A stretch of DNA of 11,643 nucleotides. Origin: Patescibacteria group bacterium (GTDB lineage Bacteria; Patescibacteriota; Minisyncoccia; Phycocordibacterales; UBA9973). Where the stretch lies: contig JAHJBA010000017.1 of assembly GCA_018813625.1 (NCBI GenBank), positions 1 through 11,643 on the forward strand. Direction: 5' to 3'. Shown here one piece after another: positions 6,580-11,643 of this stretch; within the stretch, counting starts at the first letter, position 1; each line of letters begins with the position of its first letter. Made by a program: the position numbers and the translations under genes. The notes beneath the pieces are model-generated. The model did not search any database. It saw only the letters and a program-made list of their open reading frames with translations, and was not told the origin of the DNA.

Positions 6580-7845
6580 CTATCTAATAAAATCTTTCCC
6601 GCCCATGTATTTTTGCAATACCTCTGGAATTTTGACAGAACCATCAGCTTGTTGAAAATTTTCAACTAAGGAAACTAGAATTCTTGGCGTGGCTACTGCG
6701 GTTGCATTTAATGAATGAGCATATTTAATTTTTCCATCTTTATCTTTATAGCGAATATTACATCGTCTGCATTGAAAATCGTGGAAATAAGAAGCAGATC
6801 CTAGTTCGCGGTATTTACTTTCCTTTGGAATCCAAGCTTCTACGTCATACATCTTTACGTGCCCACGGCCAAGATCTCCACCGCAAGCACTTATGGTTCT
6901 ATATGGCAAATTGAAAGATTCAATGAATTCTTCAAAATTTCTATTAAGCTCTTCGTGAAATTTTACTGATGAATTATGATTTGCTTCGCACAAAATTAAT
7001 TGTTCAAATTTAAAAAATTCATTAACCCTGATTAACCCCTTTACATCCTTACTATGTGCACCTGCCTCCCGGCGATAAGATGGAGAAAATCCTAAATATT
7101 TTTTGGGAAGTTCATCTATCGACAAAACTTCCCCAGAATGAAAGGCCATTAAGGATATCTCAGCTGTAGCAATCAATCCGTCGTTATCCTGGGTGAAATA
7201 AATATCATCTACCCCAGCAGGGAGATGTCCTGTTCCATAAAAATTAGTTTTTTTTACGATGGTTGGCGGAATAATGAGGTTGAATTTCTTTTGCGTAAAA
7301 AAGTCTAAAGCATAATTCCAAATTGCAAAACAGAGACGTACTCCTTCGCCAGTTAAATAATACCCGCGGAATCCATGAACTTTTGTTCCACGTTCAAAAT
7401 CAACTAATTTTAGTTTTGTCATTAACTCCAAATGATCCTTAGGTTCAAAGTCAAATTTTGTTTGCTCTCCCCATGTTTTTATTTCTTGATTATCCGCCTC
7501 TCCTTCTCCCTCTGGTACCGAAATATCAGGAACATTAGGAACTTCAAGCATCAACTTTTGCCATTCATCCGTTATTTGTTTTAGTTTTTCTTCTTTTGCC
7601 TTAATTTCTTCTTTAACGGTGCGCATTTCCTCAATCAGTTGAACTTTAAGCTTAGGGTCCTGGTCGTGGGCTATGTCGTTTGAAACTCTATTAACCTCAC
7701 TTCGCAAGTTTTCAACCTCTTTTAACTCTTTTAAGCGCTCATCATCGAGAAATATTAATTTTTCTATATCTACTTTGACATGTTTCTTTTTTGCTCCAGC
7801 TTCAACTAATTCCTTGTTTTCTTTTATAAATTTTATATCTAACAT
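6580..7845 (-). CDS. serS: Seryl-tRNA synthetase
   Basis: This class II synthetase charges tRNA-Ser. The start chosen is the ATG at 7845 (MLDIKFIKEN, the usual SerRS opening), giving 421 residues. A start 36 nt earlier would add MQLYQRLRIIRN, unlike the family, and would cross the promoter. The N-terminal tRNA-binding coiled-coil arm spans about 30-100. The catalytic domain shows the TAE serine-site motif (227-229), motif 2 with YRREAG (257-262) running to FFKFEQ (277-282), and motif 3 from HSLNAT (377-382) to the class II arginine at TPR (Arg388), then LVENFQ. Motif 3 usually reads LNGTGLAVGR; here Ala and Thr replace several glycines. It is the first gene of the serS-ftsQ-dus-dnaX operon. 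Confidence 0.96.
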   Translation of the reverse strand: MLDIKFIKENKELVEAGAKKKHVKVDIEKLIFLDDERLKELKEVENLRSEVNRVSNDIAHDQDPKLKVQLIEEMRTVKEEIKAKEEKLKQITDEWQKLMLEVPNVPDISVPEGEGEADNQEIKTWGEQTKFDFEPKDHLELMTKLKLVDFERGTKVHGFRGYYLTGEGVRLCFAIWNYALDFFTQKKFNLIIPPTIVKKTNFYGTGHLPAGVDDIYFTQDNDGLIATAEISLMAFHSGEVLSIDELPKKYLGFSPSYRREAGAHSKDVKGLIRVNEFFKFEQLILCEANHNSSVKFHEELNRNFEEFIESFNLPYRTISACGGDLGRGHVKMYDVEAWIPKESKYRELGSASYFHDFQCRRCNIRYKDKDGKIKYAHSLNATAVATPRILVSLVENFQQADGSVKIPEVLQKYMGGKDFIR

Positions 7846-7852
7846 ATTTCTA

Positions 7853-7881
7853 ATTATACGCAAACGCTGATATAATTGCAA
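7853..7881 (-). promoter_or_regulatory. Promoter of the serS operon
   Basis: On the - strand TTGCAA (7876-7881), a 17-bp spacer and a perfect TATAAT (7853-7858) form a good sigma70 promoter. Only 7 nt separate the -10 box from the serS ATG, so the mRNA would start at or next to the initiation codon. Confidence 0.7.
7868..7876 (+). promoter_or_regulatory. Extended -10 promoter of dprA
   Basis: TGATATAAT is a complete extended -10 (TGnTATAAT) on the + strand, with TATAAT at 7871-7876, 8 nt before the dprA ATG. The -35 region (TTCTAA at 7848-7853) is weak, as is common for extended -10 promoters. Its last base lies in the serS -35 box. Confidence 0.65.
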
Positions 7882-7884
7882 AAT

Positions 7885-8751
7885 ATGGAAATAAAAATAA
7901 GAAGATTGCCTAAAGAAAAATTTCCCCCAGAGCTTATGGAAATTCCTCAGCCTCCGGAGAATCTTTGGATTATTGGAGACTTGCCAAAAGAAAAATTAAT
8001 ATATTTGTGTGTTGTTGGTTCTCGCAAATTTACTTCCTATGGGAAGGAAGCATGTGAAAAAATAATCGCTGGACTAAAAGGCTACCCCATTGCCATTGTT
8101 TCTGGTTTTGCTATGGGTATAGATACAATAGCCCACAAAAAAGCAATGCAAGTTGGGCTCAAAACTTTAGTTTTTCCTGGGTCTGGACTTTCAAAAGAAG
8201 CTATTTATCCGAAAGTAAATTTTCATTTGATTCCAGAAATTATAAAAAATGAAGGATGTTTAATTTCTGAATTTGAGCCAGACTTTAAGGCAACCCAATG
8301 GGGGTTCCCCATGCGTAACAGATTAATGGCAGGTATTTCAAAAGCCGTGCTTGTAATAGAGGCGGAAGAAAAATCTGGAACTTTGATCACCGCAAGACTT
8401 ACAACTGAATACAATAGGGATTTACTTGCCGTCCCGGGTTCTGTTTTTTCTTTAACTTCGAGAGGTACAAACAGATTAATCAGACAAGGAGCAGTACCAG
8501 TCACTTGTGCGGAAGATGTATTGGAAGCTCTTGGTTTTGAACAAAAAAAAGATGATGAGAAACAGGCAAAACTTTTTGAAGATTTATCGAAAGAAGAAAA
8601 AATGGTAGTGGATCTACTTCGAGAATCTAAGCCTCGCGATGATTTGGTGCGAGAAATGAAAATGCCAATCCAGGATGCTAATTCCCTTCTCTCTGTGATG
8701 GAAATAAAAGGCTTAATAAAAGATGAGTTAGGAGAAATTCGATTAGCGTAA
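7885..8751 (+). CDS. dprA: DNA-processing protein DprA
   Basis: DprA binds incoming single-stranded DNA during natural transformation and loads RecA. The 288-residue product has the Rossmann-like DprA domain: GSR (45-47), SGFAMGIDTIAH (73-84), FPMRNR (141-146), EAEEKSGTLITA (159-170) and GTNRLIRQGA (194-203). A winged-helix C-terminal domain (about 233-288) follows. The N-terminal SAM-like domain of longer DprA proteins is reduced to about 40 residues. I chose the ATG at 7885 over the in-frame TTG at 7876, since that TTG overlaps the -10 box and would precede the predicted transcription start. It is transcribed alone, divergent from serS, and ends at a strong terminator. Confidence 0.95.
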   Translation: MEIKIRRLPKEKFPPELMEIPQPPENLWIIGDLPKEKLIYLCVVGSRKFTSYGKEACEKIIAGLKGYPIAIVSGFAMGIDTIAHKKAMQVGLKTLVFPGSGLSKEAIYPKVNFHLIPEIIKNEGCLISEFEPDFKATQWGFPMRNRLMAGISKAVLVIEAEEKSGTLITARLTTEYNRDLLAVPGSVFSLTSRGTNRLIRQGAVPVTCAEDVLEALGFEQKKDDEKQAKLFEDLSKEEKMVVDLLRESKPRDDLVREMKMPIQDANSLLSVMEIKGLIKDELGEIRLA

Positions 8752-8767
8752 TAATTTTTTATAAAAT

Positions 8768-8808
8768 AAAAAAACCCAACGTCTTTGTGACGTGGGTTTT
8801 TGTTTTTT
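8768..8808. terminator. Bidirectional terminator, dprA / putative lipoprotein
   Basis: A CCCA(A)CGTC / GACGTGGG stem with one bulged A (about 8775-8783 with 8789-8796) and a five-base loop is extended by A-T pairs on both flanks, giving T tracts on each strand. The stop codon of the opposing lipoprotein gene (complement of 8807-8809) is in the T run. Confidence 0.88.
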
Positions 8809-9334
8809 ATTGCTCTACTATAATCCCGGTGGCAACTACTTTTTCTTTTTCAAGAAGTTCAAGTTGCCTGAGGTTTATAAAGAGCCCAGCTTCGGATCCT
8901 TCAATGATCCGGTATGGCTCGCCCCTGTAGATGATGGTTGTATCGTTGTCCGTTTTTAAAACGAACACACCGTTTCTCATGACGAATGGTAGCCCTACGG
9001 AATCTCTTCCGTCAAAGGCCACATTAAGCTGGCTTTTCGAATATGATATCAGCTTACCGGGTGTTTTGGGTGGTATCCTGAAAGTGTAAGATTTTGAAGT
9101 CTTCTTGTCTTCAAGAACCCCGAGATTTATTGTGTCCGTTTTTTCAACCCGGACCAGGTTTATTTCAATGATGTTTTCGCCGTTGGAATACTGAAGCTTT
9201 TCCAGTTTTCCGTCTTTGACGAGTTCGTAATCTTTCACCATATCCTTGGATAATTGTGTCCAGGAAACGGTTTTGCACGACTGTACCAAAAATATGGCAA
9301 GCAATGCTACCAGAAAAGGACTGATTTTTTTCAT
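8807..9334 (-). CDS. Putative lipoprotein of unknown function, foreign-looking
   Basis: The 175-residue product starts with a lipoprotein signal: basic MKK, a hydrophobic stretch (about 6-17) and a lipobox-like VQSC with Cys20 as the lipid site. The mature part looks beta-rich, with alternating polar strands and short turns such as DGKLEKLQYSNGE. I do not recognise its family. Its style (CKTVSW after the signal, many KTDT/DTT turns) recalls Bacteroidota lipoproteins, but that is an impression. Base composition differs from its neighbours: about 44% GC over 8821-9120 against about 38% over 8041-8340 in dprA (hand counts). It is also the only gene here with a conventional leader of about 40 nt and an SD-like AAGGA. 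It is convergent with dprA and divergent from topA. Confidence 0.75.
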   Translation of the reverse strand: MKKISPFLVALLAIFLVQSCKTVSWTQLSKDMVKDYELVKDGKLEKLQYSNGENIIEINLVRVEKTDTINLGVLEDKKTSKSYTFRIPPKTPGKLISYSKSQLNVAFDGRDSVGLPFVMRNGVFVLKTDNDTTIIYRGEPYRIIEGSEAGLFINLRQLELLEKEKVVATGIIVEQ

Positions 9335-9337
9335 ATT

Positions 9338-9342
9338 TCCTT
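9338..9342 (-). promoter_or_regulatory. SD-like AAGGA before the lipoprotein gene
   Basis: AAGGA on the - strand ends 3 nt before the ATG at 9334. The spacing is shorter than usual, but no other start in the window has any comparable purine-rich site. Confidence 0.45.
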
Positions 9343-9380
9343 GTTTTTGTTTGATTATTCCAAATAACTTCTTTAGTGTT

Positions 9381-9408
9381 ATTATACATAAACAAGGAGA
9401 AAAGTCAA
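9381..9408 (-). promoter_or_regulatory. Strong promoter of the lipoprotein gene
   Basis: TTGACT (9403-9408), a 16-bp spacer and a perfect TATAAT (9381-9386) on the - strand match sigma70 at 11 of 12 positions. The start point would be near 9374, giving a leader of about 40 nt. Confidence 0.75.
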
Positions 9409-9425
9409 GTATTAAAGGACTATGT

Positions 9426-9454
9426 TTGCTAAAAATATAAATTTCGTGTAATAC
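9426..9454 (+). promoter_or_regulatory. Candidate topA promoter
   Basis: TTGCTA (9426-9431), a 17-bp spacer and TAATAC (9449-9454), directly preceded by TG, lie 9 nt before the topA ATG and would give a near-leaderless mRNA. A better -10 match, TATAAA at 9436-9441, lacks a matching -35. Confidence 0.45.
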
Positions 9455-9463
9455 TTAGCAATA

Positions 9464-11643
9464 ATGAAATTATTGATTGTAGAGTCACCATCAAAGGCAA
9501 AAACCATTGAGAAATATCTTGGGGGTGATTTTACTGTACGAGCATCTGTCGGACATATACGTGATTTACCGAAATCAAACAAGCAAGCCATTGATATAGA
9601 AGCTGGATTTGTGCCACGTTATGAAATTTCAAAAGGTAAAGAAAAAATTGTACGTGAGCTTCAAAAGCTTGGAGAAAAAGCGAACGAAATACTTTTAGCA
9701 ACAGACCCTGATCGCGAAGGAGAAGCTATAGCTTGGCATATAGAAGAATTATTGAGAGAAGATACAAAGGTTAAAGCATCTATTAGGCGTGTAGCCTTTA
9801 ATGAGATCACAAAAGACGCGATAGAAGAAGCATTGAAACACCCTAGAGATATAGATACCCCTCTTAGACGTGCCCAAGAGGCTCGTAGAGTACTAGATAG
9901 ACTTGTGGGTTATGATCTTTCAGGATTAATTTGGAAAAAAGTACGCTACGGACTTTCTGCTGGAAGAGTTCAGTCTCCTGCGCTTCGTATAATAATGGAA
10001 CGAGAAAGAGAAATCCGCGCTTTCATTCCGGAAAAGTTTTGGAGAATTTCGGGACTTTTTGAGACAGAAGAGAAAGTAAAATTAACTCTAGAATGTTCTG
10101 AGGAGCCTCGTGACAAGAACCTAGTTGATAAAATTCTTCATAGTGGTAAGAATGGAATTTGGAAAATTTCTGGAGTAAAAGAATCTGAACAAAAACGTTC
10201 CCCTCGTGCTCCGTTTACAACTTCAACTCTTCAACAAACGGCAAGTTCGCGTCTTGGATATTCCCCTTCTCGTACTATGCAAATTGCCCAAAAACTTTAC
10301 GAATCTGGACATATAACTTATATGAGAACTGACAGTACGAATTTGTCTGCCCAGGCTCAGGCACAAATACTTTCCTTGGTTGATAAAGAGTACGGCACAG
10401 AATATTCGCAAGCTAGAATATACAAAACAAAATCAAAAAATGCACAGGAAGCTCATGAAGCTATCCGTCCTACACACATAGAAAATTTTCAGGCAGGTAC
10501 AGATGAACAGACAAAGCTTTATAGGCTTATTTGGGAACGTACGGTATCTTCCCAAATGACAGATGCTAAATTATTAAAAACAAAGGTTTCTGGAGTTATC
10601 GAGGGGCACGAGGAATATCCGGATTTTGTGGCTAATGGATCACGCCTACTTTTTCCTGGATGGCTTAAGGTTGATAGTGGTGCTCGCGGTGAAGACATTG
10701 AATTGCCGGAAGTAAAAGAAGGAGAAATATTAAAGTTAATTGATTTAACGAGCGAAGAGAAGTTTACTGAACCACCCAATAGATATTCTGAAGCGGGACT
10801 TATAAAAGAACTTGAAGCTCGAGGTATAGGGAGGCCATCAACGTATGCTTCCATAATGAAAACCCTAGAAGAAAGAGAATATGTACGAAAAGAAGGAAAA
10901 ACCTTGTTTCCTACTGACGTAGGTGAAGTTGTCTCAGACTTTTTAGAAAATAATTTTGCAAATTATATTTCAGATACTTTTACAGCAGAGATGGAAAACG
11001 AACTTGATGAAATTTCTCGCGGAGAGCGTGAGTATAAAAAAACTCTGAAGGATTTTTATGTACCTTTTTCAAAAGAGGTAAAATTAAAGGATAAACTCGA
11101 AAAAGCTACCAATCTCGGAGACGCACCAGAAGACATAAAATGTCCGAAGTGTGGCGGTAAGATGATCGTAAAACTTTCTAAAAATGGTAAATTTTATTCC
11201 TGTTCTCGCTATCCTGATTGCGATGGGGCTTTGAAGCTTGATGGGACCGAAATGGCAGGACCGAAAGAGACCGGCGAATTATGCCCAGAGTGCGGAGAAA
11301 AAAAGGGTGGGAAATTAGTTACACGTGAGGGGAAATTTGGATCTTTCATTTCATGTTCGCGTTATCCTAAATGTAAATTTATAAAAAAAGATGAAGCAGA
11401 AGAGGCTAAGAAAAGAACGGGGGTCCACTGTCCTCTTTGCAAGACTGGAGAAATAAGTGAAAGAAGAGGAAGATTTGGGATATTTTATTCATGTTCCAAC
11501 TATCCAGATTGTAAATTCAATATGAAATCAAAACCGACAGGAAAAATTTGCAAATTTTGTGGATCTTTGATGATGGAAGGCACAAAAACTATTCCAGAGC
11601 GTTGCTCAAATAAAGCTTGTACGAATCATAATCCACATAAGAT
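9464..11643 (+). CDS. topA: DNA topoisomerase I (type IA), 3' end outside window
   Basis: The enzyme relaxes negative supercoils by passing one strand through a transient break. The frame runs open from the ATG at 9464 to the window edge, 726 codons plus two bases. The N-terminal TOPRIM domain begins MKLLIVESPSKAKTIEKYLG and has the DxDxE metal site in DPDREGEA (Asp81, Asp83, Glu85). The nucleophile is Tyr286 in ITYMRTDS. The C-terminal part carries four C4 zinc ribbons: Cys 560/563/580/586, 607/610/631/637, 656/659/677/683 and 696/699/714/719. These bind single-stranded DNA and, in other bacteria, RNA polymerase. E. coli TopA has 865 residues; little more than a tail should be missing here. 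It is divergent from the lipoprotein gene. Confidence 0.97.
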   Translation, partial: MKLLIVESPSKAKTIEKYLGGDFTVRASVGHIRDLPKSNKQAIDIEAGFVPRYEISKGKEKIVRELQKLGEKANEILLATDPDREGEAIAWHIEELLREDTKVKASIRRVAFNEITKDAIEEALKHPRDIDTPLRRAQEARRVLDRLVGYDLSGLIWKKVRYGLSAGRVQSPALRIIMEREREIRAFIPEKFWRISGLFETEEKVKLTLECSEEPRDKNLVDKILHSGKNGIWKISGVKESEQKRSPRAPFTTSTLQQTASSRLGYSPSRTMQIAQKLYESGHITYMRTDSTNLSAQAQAQILSLVDKEYGTEYSQARIYKTKSKNAQEAHEAIRPTHIENFQAGTDEQTKLYRLIWERTVSSQMTDAKLLKTKVSGVIEGHEEYPDFVANGSRLLFPGWLKVDSGARGEDIELPEVKEGEILKLIDLTSEEKFTEPPNRYSEAGLIKELEARGIGRPSTYASIMKTLEEREYVRKEGKTLFPTDVGEVVSDFLENNFANYISDTFTAEMENELDEISRGEREYKKTLKDFYVPFSKEVKLKDKLEKATNLGDAPEDIKCPKCGGKMIVKLSKNGKFYSCSRYPDCDGALKLDGTEMAGPKETGELCPECGEKKGGKLVTREGKFGSFISCSRYPKCKFIKKDEAEEAKKRTGVHCPLCKTGEISERRGRFGIFYSCSNYPDCKFNMKSKPTGKICKFCGSLMMEGTKTIPERCSNKACTNHNPHK

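Noticed and set aside
7846..7881. Upstream start for serS (extra MQLYQRLRIIRN)
   Set aside because: These codons cover the serS promoter and do not resemble the family N-terminus; MLDIKFIKEN at 7845 does.
8223..8504. 93-codon antisense frame inside dprA
   Set aside because: It opposes conserved DprA motifs, has no promoter and looks like a complement of constrained codons.
10519..10854. 111-codon antisense frame inside topA
   Set aside because: It is a shadow of a strongly supported topA region between the catalytic tyrosine and the zinc ribbons, with no signals of its own.
1..11643. Alternative genetic code with TGA as a sense codon
   Set aside because: TGA ends three genes at sensible places (mreD-like, ftsQ, dus), with correct neighbour spacing.
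1..11643. CRISPR array, transposon or defence cassette
   Set aside because: No regularly spaced direct repeats, terminal inverted repeats, transposase or nuclease motifs were found on either strand.

Overview
The window is AT-rich, tightly packed bacterial DNA with standard-code stops: TGA ends the mreD-like, ftsQ and dus genes, so TGA is not recoded. The protein styles fit a Patescibacteria/CPR genome, probably Parcubacteria-like. Signs are a short DnaX without its zinc module, a variant SerRS motif 3, a tiny MreD-like protein, almost no Shine-Dalgarno sequences and several orphan proteins. This placement is inferred from protein style; no marker gene for phylogeny was compared.

Layout, left to right: the 3' part of a PlsC-type acyltransferase (+); a two-gene wall operon, mreD-like then mrdA/PBP2 (-); an unrecognised 161-residue protein (+); tRNA-Gln(UUG) (-); a 37-codon acidic, lysine- and arginine-free ORF (+); a four-gene operon read leftward, serS, ftsQ, dus, dnaX (-); dprA (+); a putative lipoprotein of foreign appearance (-); and topA (+), which runs off the right edge with all four C-terminal zinc ribbons visible. 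Transcription units alternate strand almost one by one, so the window has four convergent and four divergent junctions.

Most genes are core housekeeping: chromosome replication and topology (dnaX, topA), DNA uptake and recombination (dprA), translation (serS, dus, tRNA-Gln), and envelope growth and division (mrdA, mreD-like, ftsQ, acyltransferase). I found no mobile element, CRISPR array or defence system, and no clear new multi-gene system. The points worth a second look are regulatory and evolutionary. Several -10 boxes sit only 7-9 nt before the start codon, suggesting leaderless mRNAs. The serS and dprA promoters overlap in a 39-bp gap. Three convergent terminators each run into the opposing stop codon. 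The putative lipoprotein gene is the only one with a conventional leader and an SD-like site, and it has a higher GC content. The 37-codon ORF has its own strong terminator.
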